The notes under the pieces: model-generated
What the model was told of the DNA's origin: nothing
What the model saw: the letters and a program-made list of their open reading frames with translations, nothing else
The model's database searches: none
Position numbers and translations under genes: made by a program
IMG/VR virus record: IMGVR_UViG_3300049846_002551
Span: 1 to 64,000 of that record
Source of the DNA: a virus
Reading direction: 5' to 3' (one strand)
DNA length: 64,000 bases
Shown: positions 5,839-14,164 of the stretch, piece after piece
Numbering within the stretch: position 1 is the stretch's first letter
Layout: the number at the start of each line of letters is the position of its first letter

Positions 5839-6537
5839 ATGGGGAGAAGCAGGGAATTCACGGCATTCACTAATAACGACTTAGCAGAAGCTTATGCACG
5901 AACGCGCAATCAACAATACAAATCGGAACTGGTTTTTCGATACGACGCACTTGTTATTTCTTGTTGTAAAAAATATCGAGAACGACGCGATTATGAAGAT
6001 ATTGTACAAGAGGGGAGGTTAGCGTTTTTACAGGCTCTTGAAACCTATAATCCGGATGTTGCAAAATTTAGTACGTTGATGGTGTACTATGTTAAAGGAA
6101 AAATCAGTCATTACATTCGAGACAAATCGGAGATAATTCGAACCCCATCTTGGATTATGGAGCACTACCAAAAAGAAGCTGTAGCTTCTGCCGCTTTGGA
6201 AGCTACTTTTAATCGCAAACCCACACTAAACGAACTAGCTTATGCGCTGGGAATGACACCAAAACGACTGTACGACATACATACTAAGAGTCCAGGTTGC
6301 CGCGAATGTGAAGAACTAGACCTGGCCTCTAATTTCACCGAGTACACTGAAGATTCCTTGACGCCTTCAGAACTAAGTGCTAATATTTTTGGGGGTAAAA
6401 CGCATCTAGATGATCATTTATTTTTAGATCAAGAAGAAAAATTCTACCTTAAAACAGCATCGGTATCAGAGTTAATGCGGACTTTTAAAATAGGGATTTT
6501 TGATGCCAAGAAGCTGAAAAAGCTAGTTAACTCGTGA
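5839..6537 (+). CDS. Sigma-70-family sigma factor (regions 2 and 3, no clear region 4)
   Basis: A 232-residue protein. The frame is open to 5806, but the promoter -10 lies at 5812-5817 and GGAGG precedes the ATG at 5839. Residues about 45-110 are sigma region 2 (YEDIVQEGRLAFLQALETYN; STLMVYYVKGKISHYIRDKS). Residues about 130-160 resemble region 3 (FNRKPTLNELAYALGMTPKR). The C-terminus is acidic (about residues 165-205) and ends in a short helical piece (SVSELMRTFKIGIFDAKKLK) that is at best a remnant of region 4. It probably redirects host RNA polymerase. The domain content complements the other sigma gene, which has regions 2 and 4. Confidence 0.75.
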   Translation: MGRSREFTAFTNNDLAEAYARTRNQQYKSELVFRYDALVISCCKKYRERRDYEDIVQEGRLAFLQALETYNPDVAKFSTLMVYYVKGKISHYIRDKSEIIRTPSWIMEHYQKEAVASAALEATFNRKPTLNELAYALGMTPKRLYDIHTKSPGCRECEELDLASNFTEYTEDSLTPSELSANIFGGKTHLDDHLFLDQEEKFYLKTASVSELMRTFKIGIFDAKKLKKLVNS

Positions 6538-6631
6538 CACAATTGTAGAATGGTGTTCCAGATTTTTTCATAAGAAGAGTTTGTCAGCCATCATTCCTCG
6601 GTCTACTTGCTAGACAGGAGATATAACTCAT

Positions 6632-7042
6632 ATGAGCCAAATGACTGATGCCTTTGAGAACTGGGTGCTAAACCAAGCGTTCGGAAAAACGCCAGGGTTC
6701 ACACTTGGAACTCAATTCTGGATTGCCCTTTGGTTGGGTGACCCGACAGATACAGGTACAGGAGCGACTGAAAACGCTTCCGGTACTTCATATGGTGCTT
6801 ATGCCCGTGTGACGCTTCCAGCGTTAATGGGCACTGCAACATCGGGTTACATCAACAACATTACTGATATTGTGTTCCCTCAAGCGATTGCAAACTGGGG
6901 CAACATCACACATATTGCAGTAATGTCGTCCGCGACAGGTGGAACGATGATTGTGTATGCGTCATTAGCGGCAACTGTTACGATTAACAACAACGAACAG
7001 TTCCGAATTAACGCATCCAACCTGACGTTCCAGGCTCTGTAG
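6632..7042 (+). CDS. Virion or tail-fibre-associated structural protein
   Basis: A 136-residue protein typical of a large phage structural family: MTDAFENWVLNQAFGKTPGF, then FWIALWLGDPTDTGTGA, GAYARVTLPA, and the signature IVFPQAIANWGNITHIAVMS with the conserved WG, ending in a beta-rich tail. Members usually sit beside tail-fibre or baseplate genes, as here. AGGAG lies 11 nt before the ATG and TAGAAT at about 6549 may be its promoter. A strong terminator follows, so it is its own short transcription unit. Confidence 0.7.
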   Translation: MSQMTDAFENWVLNQAFGKTPGFTLGTQFWIALWLGDPTDTGTGATENASGTSYGAYARVTLPALMGTATSGYINNITDIVFPQAIANWGNITHIAVMSSATGGTMIVYASLAATVTINNNEQFRINASNLTFQAL

Positions 7043-7073
7043 ACTTTTAAAGCTTACATTCACCCTGTCCGTA

Positions 7074-7107
7074 AAAGCCACCTCGGTATACTGGGGTGGC
7101 TTTTTTG
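7074..7107 (+). terminator. Intrinsic terminator
   Basis: AAAGCCACC pairs with GGTGGCTTT around a 12-nt loop, followed by a T-run. It separates the small structural gene from the adhesin genes. The loop happens to contain GGTATACT. Confidence 0.8.
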
Positions 7108-7152
7108 ATTTGGTAATTCAATCAGAATTTATGTGAAAATTTTCGTTGCGTC

Positions 7153-8283
7153 ATGCCGTATCTTCGTCCAAATAGCGATGTTTCAAATCCCGGTGGTTGG
7201 GTTGACCAGGCGGGAGGAACTACTAATCTCTATTCAACGATTGATGAAGTAACAGCAGATGACACGGATTACAATAAAGGTCCTAACTGTCCAACTAACG
7301 CGGCGATGACAGTTGGACTACAGTCCGGAACTGATCCTGAATCTTCTAGTGGTCATGTGGTTCATTTTAGAGCGAGACATCCGGCTGGTTCAGTACCTGC
7401 AACGACACTTACAGTATCACTTTTACAAAATGGAACATTAATCAGTTCTTTAGCTCAATTACTTCCGATTAGCAACACGTGGGTGGATTATTCTTTCACT
7501 CTTACTGGGTCTGAAGCAGATTCGATTACAGATTACTCACAGCTTCAACTGAAATTTAATTCAACTAGAAGTACGGCCTGTTTGGGAAGTCCGCATTCTG
7601 AAGTTTCTTACGCTGATTTATTGCTACCTGTGCCGCCAGGAAAAGTATTCGCTACAATAGCGATCACGTCTACTGTTGCGGGAGTTTCAGTTAACAACGC
7701 GACTGCGGTTAGCATTGTTATAATTAGTTCTGTTGACACTCCAACGGTTCGTGTACATACTACTCATCTTGTTGGGTTGTTTGGTCTTAATAATCCACTA
7801 ATTAGAATTTCGGCTCAAGATGTTTTAGCCCAAGGTTACACACCTGTTGCAGGATTTGGGCAAGTTGTTATTAGTGCATCAATTGTAGAAAATTCGTTAA
7901 AGGGTCAACCAAGCTTTAGTCAAGTAGTTATTAGCTCACCTTTAATCATCGAGAATTCACTTAAAGGTCAACCTAATTTTTCACAGGTTACTATTAACTC
8001 TTTAACGGCACAACCGATTGTTGTTAAGACGGCGAAAATACCTAGCACTACTATAATTGATGGATTAACAATTATCCACGCGCTTGCTCCGTTAAGAGTT
8101 GTCGGAAGCAAAATGGTGGTTAATCCTGTCCATACCGAAGTCGCGGTTGGGGTGCTATTGATCACATCTTTGGTGCAAGCCAACGGGTATACGAATCCAT
8201 TAACCTTTGGGCAATTGATCATCATTGGTTCCGTGATCGGAAGCCAAGTTAGCAGTATTCGCAGAGTGTTTTTGATTACTTAG
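7153..8283 (+). CDS. Repeat-containing fibre/adhesin protein A
   Basis: A 376-residue beta-rich protein. Residues about 1-155 form a sandwich-like domain (GHVVHFRARHPAG, LTVSLLQNGTLISSL, ITDYSQLQLKFNS) that recurs near the C-terminus of 41356..42945. The rest is built of 20-21-residue units of the form IIENSLKGQPSFSQVVISSP, with two clear KGQP copies near 7895-7975 and degenerate ones around them. The DNA and protein repeats and the flanking segment (VDTPTVRVHTTHLVGLFGL) are shared with 10023..12326. It is probably an extended fibre or surface adhesin. No ribosome-binding site is obvious before the ATG. A host-receptor role is inferred from location and composition. Confidence 0.6.
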   Translation: MPYLRPNSDVSNPGGWVDQAGGTTNLYSTIDEVTADDTDYNKGPNCPTNAAMTVGLQSGTDPESSSGHVVHFRARHPAGSVPATTLTVSLLQNGTLISSLAQLLPISNTWVDYSFTLTGSEADSITDYSQLQLKFNSTRSTACLGSPHSEVSYADLLLPVPPGKVFATIAITSTVAGVSVNNATAVSIVIISSVDTPTVRVHTTHLVGLFGLNNPLIRISAQDVLAQGYTPVAGFGQVVISASIVENSLKGQPSFSQVVISSPLIIENSLKGQPNFSQVTINSLTAQPIVVKTAKIPSTTIIDGLTIIHALAPLRVVGSKMVVNPVHTEVAVGVLLITSLVQANGYTNPLTFGQLIIIGSVIGSQVSSIRRVFLIT

Positions 8284-8314
8284 AATTTAGTGATGTAAAC
8301 TCTACCTTACTAGT

Positions 8315-10018
8315 ATGTCTGATACAAAAATTTCCGCATTACCCGCTGTAGTGACTCCGGCTACGACGGATGAATTCCCTATAAATCAAAGCAATTCGTC
8401 TAAGAAAATGACAGTTGCTCAGATGCTGGCTATGACGCCCACAGCCCCTACGGTTCGATCTGTTACAGCGGCATTTAGCGGTACAGGTGCTCCAACTGCG
8501 ACTCTTCCAACAGGGCATGCCCTTAATGATATCTTGTTATTAGTTTTACAAACATCTAATGACTCACAGGTTACGGCTCCGACAGGTTACACGCAGCTTG
8601 GACCACAAAATGGTGTCGGGGATGCGGCTTCGGCAGGTGCTACAAAACTGTGTGTTTTTTGGAAGCGCGACAACGGCTCCGAATCGGTTCCAACAATTCC
8701 AGATACAGGAGATCACACCTATGGATTTATGGCGGCAATTAAAGATTGTCCAACTACTGGTGATCCTTTTTGTATTGCAGGGCAGAACTGGAAATTCACT
8801 GCAAGTACAACAGGTACGGCGTCAAAAGGCGTTGCACCCGTTGATAACTGTTTAGTTTTAAATTTCTTCGCACATGCTTGGGATAATACAACTGACAACG
8901 TTACAGGCTCAGGCACTAACGAAGATTTAACCGATTTAACAAAACAATTTAGCGATTCTACTTCCGATGGAACAGGGGGTGGACTTGTAATGATTAGTGG
9001 AACAAAGGCTACTCGTGGTGAATATGCGGCAACAACGGTGGTTTGGGCAAACTCAACCGTTGATGTGAGTTTAACTATTACGATGCTTCCTGTTACGGTT
9101 GGCGTATTTTCCGATTTTATAAAACCTGTAGAGGTTCAAGTTTTCATTGGTTCATCTGCAAACTTAGACGACCTCTGGGTTAAACCGTCAGAAGCGCGAT
9201 TTGTGCGAGTGCAATTGGTTGATGGTGGTGGTGGTGGAAGTTCAGGAAATACTACAACGACTGCCGCTGGAGGTGGAGGTGGAGGTGGAGGTGGTTATGA
9301 CGAAGCAAACTATTTAGCATTTAATCTAAGTGCCGCATCTTATACTGTTCATGCGGGGAAAGGTGGGGCGGCTACTACTGCGCTCAACCAAGCTGGAAAC
9401 CCTGGAGTTATTTCTGAGTTTGATAAAGGGGGTCAAGGCCCATTAACAAGTGCTAGACGAATTGCAGGAACTGCCGCAACAGCGGCGGCAAGTGCTGACG
9501 GTGGCAATGGTGGATGTGGTTCTGGGGTCGGTACCTCTTCACCTGCTGTTCAAACTACTCGACGTACATTGAACGATGCGAATGCGGCTCGTGCAGTTGG
9601 TGCTTCCGGAGCACCTGGAGGCTCAGGTACAACTGCGCCTGTAGGTGGTTCAGAAGCCCATTGGGGAGGTGGTGGTGGTGAATCAGGCGGTGATACTGAT
9701 GCCGCTATTACTAGTGCAAATAATGGCAATAGCATGCGTGGTGGGGGTGGTGGAGCAGGTGGTCGAACTAATGGCAATATTTCTGGTTCTGGAGCAGGTG
9801 GAGGAGCGGCTGGCACAAACAGTGCTCAAGGTGCGGCTGGCATAGATTCCACTCGTTTGCCTTTTGGTGGTTCTGGAGGTTGTGGAGGAGGTACTGGAGT
9901 TGCGGCAGGTGGTGCTGGTGGCTTTCCTGGTGGAGGTGGAGGTGGTGGTGGAGGCGTTGCAAATGGCAACGGTGGTCGTGGTGGTCACGGAATTGTAGTC
10001 GTAACTACTATATTTTAA
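8315..10018 (+). CDS. Tail fibre with polyglycine-rich tip
   Basis: A 567-residue protein. The N-terminus, DTKISALPAVVTPATTDEFP then SSKKMTVAQM, matches the short attachment motif at the start of many phage tail fibres. Residues about 45-270 form a beta-rich domain with a few cysteines. Residues about 300-560 contain long glycine runs (several G6-G9 tracts) between short non-glycine loops, and the chain ends HGIVVVTTIF. Glycine-rich tips of this kind form sandwiches of polyglycine-II helices in T-even gp38-type adhesins, where the loops between glycine runs bind the receptor; the similarity here is compositional. The DNA holds GGT/GGA triplet runs, prone to slippage, at 9269-9296 and 9937-9955. 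Confidence 0.7.
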   Translation: MSDTKISALPAVVTPATTDEFPINQSNSSKKMTVAQMLAMTPTAPTVRSVTAAFSGTGAPTATLPTGHALNDILLLVLQTSNDSQVTAPTGYTQLGPQNGVGDAASAGATKLCVFWKRDNGSESVPTIPDTGDHTYGFMAAIKDCPTTGDPFCIAGQNWKFTASTTGTASKGVAPVDNCLVLNFFAHAWDNTTDNVTGSGTNEDLTDLTKQFSDSTSDGTGGGLVMISGTKATRGEYAATTVVWANSTVDVSLTITMLPVTVGVFSDFIKPVEVQVFIGSSANLDDLWVKPSEARFVRVQLVDGGGGGSSGNTTTTAAGGGGGGGGGYDEANYLAFNLSAASYTVHAGKGGAATTALNQAGNPGVISEFDKGGQGPLTSARRIAGTAATAAASADGGNGGCGSGVGTSSPAVQTTRRTLNDANAARAVGASGAPGGSGTTAPVGGSEAHWGGGGGESGGDTDAAITSANNGNSMRGGGGGAGGRTNGNISGSGAGGGAAGTNSAQGAAGIDSTRLPFGGSGGCGGGTGVAAGGAGGFPGGGGGGGGGVANGNGGRGGHGIVVVTTIF

Positions 10019-10022
10019 TTCT

Positions 10023-12326
10023 ATGAGTGTTAACGGCGACGTACTGTTACTTGAGTCATCTTTAGTAGATGGTTATCTGCTGGAAGATGGTTCAGGCGTC
10101 TTGCTGTTAGATGGTGTTGACGTTGGTATTGCCACCCAATCTACAGTAGTCATCAGTGCCGTTGACACTTCCACAGTTCGTGTACGCACTACTCTTCTTG
10201 TTGGGTTGTTTGGTCTAGGCAATCCGGTAGTTAGAATTTCGGCTCAAGACTTAATTACAAGTGTCGTAAAGGCTACTTCAAGCTTTAGTCAAGTTGTTAT
10301 TAGTGCACCTTTAATCATCGAGAACTCATTTAAAGGTCAACCAAGCTTTAGTCAAGTAGTTATAACTACTCCGTTAATTGTAGAAAACTCTCTTAAAGGT
10401 CAGCCAAGCTTTAGTCAAGTAGTTATTAGTACGCTAAACGCGCAATCGGTTACAGTTAAAACTGCAAAAATTCCGAAGACTACTGTAACCGATGGTACGA
10501 TTCTTATTCAATCATTAGGCCCGTTACAAGTTAACGCTTTAATTATTGATGAGAATTCCCTTAAAGGTCAACCCAGCTTTAGTCAAGTTGTTATTAGTTC
10601 ACCTTTAATCATCGAGAACTCACTTAAAGGTCAACCCAGCTTTAGTCAAGTTGTTATTAGTTCACCTTTAATCATCGAGAACTCACTTAAAGGTCAACCC
10701 AGCTTTAGTCAAGTTGTTATTAGCGCATTTTTGGTTTTAGTTAACAGTGTGCACACAGCCGTTGCTGTTGGTGCCGTGGTAATTACAGCTACTGTAAATG
10801 CGGAAGCGTTTGTTCCATTAGTGATTGTCGATGGATCACCTGTTTTAAGCGTATTACAGATTCAATCTTTAAATGTAATTGCAAGCACCATTAAAGGTCA
10901 ACCAAGCTTTAGTCAAGTTGTTATTAGTGCGCCTGTAGTTGTTGAAAATTCGTTAAAGGGTCAACCCAGCTTTAGTCAAGTTGTTATTAGTTCACCTTTA
11001 ATCATCGAGAATTCACTTAAAGGTCAACCTAGCTTTAACCAGATTGTTATTAGCTCACCTTTAATCATCGAGAATTCACTTAAAGGTCAACCTAGCTTTA
11101 ACCAGATTGTTATTAGTGCACCTGTAATTGTTGAAAATGCATTTAAAGGTCAACCAAGCTTTAGTCAAGTAGTTATTAGTGCACTTTCGATTCAATCAGT
11201 CACATCAAAACTTGATTTTGGTTTTGGGCAACTTGTAATTGCATCTCTGTTTGTAACTCCAGTCATTGCAAAAACTGCGTCTAGCACCAATCAAGTTGTT
11301 ATTAGTGCACCTGTAATTGTTGAAAATGCATTTAAAGGTCAACCAAGCTTTAACCAGATTGCTATTACTGCTCAAATAGTTACCGAGACTACTGAAAAGA
11401 CTGCACAAGTTACTGCTGTTTTAACTTTCAATTCGATTGAAATTTTAAGCAACCCAATTCGATGTGCCGTTGCAAACGGTGCAGTATATATACTACAAAC
11501 AGAAATCATTGATGCTTCTTATAAAGGTGTAGGAAGTTTTTCTACGCTTAAAATAAGTAGTTTTACCTCTGCTACTAAAGCGGGAAATGTCGAAGTTTAC
11601 GCTCAAATCCAGGTGCATTCCACGGTTACTGCCGCATCCTTAAAAGGACAACCTGCATTTGGAGTGATAGTAGTTTCCGGAAGTACTGGCAATACTCCAG
11701 TCAGTAATATCGGACAAGCTTTTGGTGTTGTATATATACAAACCCTTGCAATTCAAGATATTCAAATAGTTAAAACAGTTTCCAGTTTAGGTACTGTTGC
11801 GATTACTGCGAATGCTCATACAATTCGAGTACGGTTGGCTCAAGCCTTTGCCTCTTTGGTCATAGGTGCAAACGTCTTTTATGGGGAAGGCTATGCGGAA
11901 GCTGTTGCTGTTGGTAATCTTCAAGTTTTAGGAGTAGTGCAACCTACTCGAATCTTATCTTCTAATTCGTTTACAAACGTTCAGATTCGTAGTGAGGTTC
12001 AAGTATCGCTTCTTCATATGGCGCATGCTTTTTCTAGCTTAAGAATAACCGGGTTTGGACGATCTGAAGCGGGAGCCGGACATCTAGAGATCAACCTAAT
12101 TCAGCTACAAGCTTTTATTTCGGGAGGGCGTACTTATCGGATTCCACCTCCAATCTATGTTAAACGTATTAGCACAGATGCTATGGACTTACGACATAAT
12201 CCTACTAATGATTCACCTGTACTAAAGTCAACGGAAATGAGTAATCTTGAAAGTGCTACTCGTAATCCTATTTCAAATGATTTGGACGGAACCTACGTGC
12301 CAGATGATCTAGCTTTAGTCGATTAA
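10023..12326 (+). CDS. Long repeat fibre/adhesin protein B
   Basis: A 767-residue protein made almost wholly of beta-strand repeats. The unit VVISSPLIIENSLKGQPSFS is about 21 residues. KGQPSF occurs 11 times and KGQPAF once; some units are degenerate. The N-terminal segment VDTSTVRVRTTLLVGLFGLG nearly duplicates part of 7153..8283. The C-terminal 60 residues are not repetitive and look acidic and flexible. It is probably an elongated fibre or virion surface protein. TATATT lies 8 nt before the ATG within the end of the preceding gene, so it may have a leaderless start of its own. The repeats are near-identical at DNA level, so copy number may vary. Confidence 0.6.
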   Translation: MSVNGDVLLLESSLVDGYLLEDGSGVLLLDGVDVGIATQSTVVISAVDTSTVRVRTTLLVGLFGLGNPVVRISAQDLITSVVKATSSFSQVVISAPLIIENSFKGQPSFSQVVITTPLIVENSLKGQPSFSQVVISTLNAQSVTVKTAKIPKTTVTDGTILIQSLGPLQVNALIIDENSLKGQPSFSQVVISSPLIIENSLKGQPSFSQVVISSPLIIENSLKGQPSFSQVVISAFLVLVNSVHTAVAVGAVVITATVNAEAFVPLVIVDGSPVLSVLQIQSLNVIASTIKGQPSFSQVVISAPVVVENSLKGQPSFSQVVISSPLIIENSLKGQPSFNQIVISSPLIIENSLKGQPSFNQIVISAPVIVENAFKGQPSFSQVVISALSIQSVTSKLDFGFGQLVIASLFVTPVIAKTASSTNQVVISAPVIVENAFKGQPSFNQIAITAQIVTETTEKTAQVTAVLTFNSIEILSNPIRCAVANGAVYILQTEIIDASYKGVGSFSTLKISSFTSATKAGNVEVYAQIQVHSTVTAASLKGQPAFGVIVVSGSTGNTPVSNIGQAFGVVYIQTLAIQDIQIVKTVSSLGTVAITANAHTIRVRLAQAFASLVIGANVFYGEGYAEAVAVGNLQVLGVVQPTRILSSNSFTNVQIRSEVQVSLLHMAHAFSSLRITGFGRSEAGAGHLEINLIQLQAFISGGRTYRIPPPIYVKRISTDAMDLRHNPTNDSPVLKSTEMSNLESATRNPISNDLDGTYVPDDLALVD
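10270..11360 (+). repeat. 63-bp coding repeat array
   Basis: Tandem and interrupted copies of a 63-bp unit carrying AAAGGTCAACCCAGCTTTAG. Runs near 10549-10725 and 10948-11120 contain neighbouring copies that differ by only a few bases. Two further copies lie in the upstream gene at 7884-8000. The low divergence between neighbours points to recent duplication, gene conversion or slippage. Confidence 0.85.
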
Positions 12327-12369
12327 CAGGTGCCTTTTGCGTAAAACTACCACAGATTCAAAAATGGAT

Positions 12370-12384
12370 TAAAATGGAACCATA
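12370..12384 (+). promoter_or_regulatory. Possible leaderless promoter -10 (TAAAAT)
   Basis: TAAAAT at 12370-12375 lies 9 nt before the ATG at 12385. There is no ribosome-binding site in the 58-nt gap after the adhesin gene. Confidence 0.35.
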
Positions 12385-12882
12385 ATGAGCCAGTACACTA
12401 TCTATGACATTTCTCCAGGGGAAACTGCAACCCTTACGTTTAACGTCTCCGGACTGTTAAGTGGTGAAGATATAAGCAACGCTACATTGGAAATACGAAA
12501 AAGAAGTGGTATCGTTATTTTGCCTCTTAAAACTATCACAATAGTTGAGACAGACAATGGAATTATTCAAGAAGGGAGTAGTGGGGTTGATTTAATATTT
12601 CAGCTAACTCCTGAAGAAACATGGGTCTTGGACCCAGCGGAACCATATTACTTGTTTTCAGTCAATATCACGACAAGTCTAGGACGCAAACAAGCTATCG
12701 TTCCCATTGGGCGTTTAAGTCCGAGCCTTCAATATCCGTTTGTTCCGTCAGTGCGTTTAGGGTCTGTTGCGTTCTCAGTGAAGTTAACAAGTGTCGATCT
12801 CGATGGAGTTGTGGTAAAAGCAGGAAGTGAAATCGATAGTGTTTGCGAAATCGATGCTCTTGTACATGCCACTAAGACATGA
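12385..12882 (+). CDS. Beta-sandwich baseplate/fibre-associated protein
   Basis: A 165-residue protein. The N-terminal pattern, SPGETATLTFNVSGLLSGED then ISNATLEIRK, followed by a run of strands, recalls the N-terminal domain of upper-baseplate (BppU-like) and similar fibre-anchoring proteins. The rest is strand-rich and ends with VDLDGVVVKAGSEIDSVCEI. Its stop overlaps the next ATG (ATGA), so the two are co-translated. A structural role is inferred from fold pattern and neighbours. Confidence 0.45.
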   Translation: MSQYTIYDISPGETATLTFNVSGLLSGEDISNATLEIRKRSGIVILPLKTITIVETDNGIIQEGSSGVDLIFQLTPEETWVLDPAEPYYLFSVNITTSLGRKQAIVPIGRLSPSLQYPFVPSVRLGSVAFSVKLTSVDLDGVVVKAGSEIDSVCEIDALVHATKT

Positions 12883-13313
12883 AAACAATACAGACTGATG
12901 TTAGTTTAGAAAATCATCGTGTAATTAAATTACAAGGTGCAGTTCGTGACACGGATGCCGTCAATTTTCTACAAGCTGAACAATCAAAATCTATTAGCAT
13001 TTTAGCACCTGAATTAGGTGATAACATCACTTTATTTTTCACGAGAGTGGCGATTACTATCCAATTTGTAAAAGCCATCATTCAAGGATCAGGCAGTCCA
13101 TCAGTCGAAGTGAGTGCATATCATGCAGGAAGCCGTATTAGTGGAACAACTATTGTTGATGGACAAACAGTTAGTAGTGTTACTATAGGTGATACTTTAG
13201 CAACAACGTCTGTGAATATTCCAGCAAATTCTTGGGTGTGGCTTGAAATAGACGCTTTAAATCCGACCGTTACGGAACTTCATTTGACGCTCTTTTATCG
13301 AATTGACGCTTAA
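12879..13313 (+). CDS. Small fibre or tip protein
   Basis: A 144-residue protein. The N-terminal SLENHRVIKLQGAVRDTDAV then NFLQ matches the linker found in many tail fibres (nearly: NNHRItnLadPvnptDAvnk). A jelly-roll-like strand pattern follows (SVEVSAYHAGSRISGTTIV; WVWLEIDALNPTVTELHLTL). It is the last gene of the adhesin cluster. It converges on 13270..13596 with a 44-nt overlap of the two 3' ends. Confidence 0.55.
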   Translation: MKTIQTDVSLENHRVIKLQGAVRDTDAVNFLQAEQSKSISILAPELGDNITLFFTRVAITIQFVKAIIQGSGSPSVEVSAYHAGSRISGTTIVDGQTVSSVTIGDTLATTSVNIPANSWVWLEIDALNPTVTELHLTLFYRIDA

Positions 13314-13596
13314 GAGGCTGAACTTTTTCAATCGCTTGAACTGCTGAAGCCGCTGTTTTAATTAATTCCGTTTCATATGCGTCAATTAGCTCTTCAGAAA
13401 GGGTTTCTCCGTTAGAGATTTGTCGATGAATGTATTGTAAAACGGAAAACGCTTTACCAATTTGTTCTGCACAAATACTAGGCCAGATGAAATCGGTAGC
13501 ATGTGTGTTGGTATGTTCATGCCCGAACAGCGTCTGTTGACGCTCTCGTTCAATTTCAATACTCTGAAGAATATCTTTTCGAGATAAATTCATCAT
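13270..13596 (-). CDS. Degenerate MazG-like phage protein
   Basis: A protein of about 108 residues. The pattern IEIERERQQTLFGHEHTNTH, then IWPSICAEQIGKAFSVLQYI, resembles small phage MazG-like proteins, in which EERxRQ and WG precede an EExGE metal site. Here the site reads AEQIGKA, so pyrophosphatase activity may be lost. ATGs lie at 13596 and 13593; an upstream TTG at 13611 would add five residues. It overlaps the end of the dNMP kinase gene by about 40 nt and so belongs to the same minus-strand operon. Confidence 0.5.
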   Translation of the reverse strand: MMNLSRKDILQSIEIERERQQTLFGHEHTNTHATDFIWPSICAEQIGKAFSVLQYIHRQISNGETLSEELIDAYETELIKTAASAVQAIEKVQPLKRQFDKRASNEVP

Positions 13597-14164
13597 ATAT
13601 GTTTTCCGCAATACGGTCCAAGTCTGTTATACCGAGTGCGTGATCCGTTGCGTAAATTTTATCAAATTTCATAGGGTCAACTCCTGCTTCTGAAGCATGC
13701 GAAGAATGCGGGGTGTTTTTAGCATACAGTCCTACGAGATTCACGACATACCCATTTAAGACGGTGTGAATGTAGTTAACTTCTTGGACAAATCGAACAT
13801 CAGGAATCACGATAACGATGTTTTTACATTTAGAGAAAACGCCATGAAATTTCTCAACAAGCAAGTGATGGAACTTGTCAACCCAATATCCGGAATAACC
13901 TTTAAACATTGGGTTGCGTTTGAAATCAGTTCCCCACCATTGCATCAAAGGACGTAGTATCTCTTTAGTTACAGGATCATCAAATAGTTTTCGATCAATC
14001 CCAGTTGCGTTTGCACATTCATCTTTTAATACATCTGCAAACGCAAAAGTGTGGACAGGAAGTTCTGGGTGTTTATTTGAAACGCATGTTTCAATCGCTT
14101 TACTTAAGAAAGTTTTTCCCGACCTAGCTTTTCCAGCTACTCCTATTACAATGATTTTATGCAT
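13556..14164 (-). CDS. Deoxynucleoside monophosphate kinase
   Basis: A protein of about 202 residues. The P-loop GKARSGKT is at residues 11-18. FAFADVLKDECANATGI, then LRPLMQWWGTDFKR, and the late IVIPDVRFVQEVNYI follow the layout of phage dNMP kinases such as T4 gp1. It should phosphorylate dNMPs, including dTMP made by ThyX, to diphosphates. I chose the ATG at 14164 because GGAG lies 7 nt before it; four codons further up there is another ATG. It overlaps 14157..14603 by 8 nt. Confidence 0.85.
   Translation of the reverse strand: MHKIIVIGVAGKARSGKTFLSKAIETCVSNKHPELPVHTFAFADVLKDECANATGIDRKLFDDPVTKEILRPLMQWWGTDFKRNPMFKGYSGYWVDKFHHLLVEKFHGVFSKCKNIVIVIPDVRFVQEVNYIHTVLNGYVVNLVGLYAKNTPHSSHASEAGVDPMKFDKIYATDHALGITDLDRIAENIYDEFISKRYSSEY

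Noticed and set aside
7074-7107. GGTATACT inside the terminator loop as a promoter
   Set aside because: The octamer matches the -10 motif, but it sits in the loop of an intrinsic terminator with no -35 and the next start codon is about 60 nt away.
9550-9988. Minus-strand open frames opposite the glycine-rich fibre
   Set aside because: They are poly-Pro or poly-Thr/Ser translations of the GGT/GGA runs, i.e. shadows of the fibre gene.
10270-11360. CRISPR-like repeat array
   Set aside because: The units are contiguous in-frame coding repeats of 63 bp without unique spacers of constant length.
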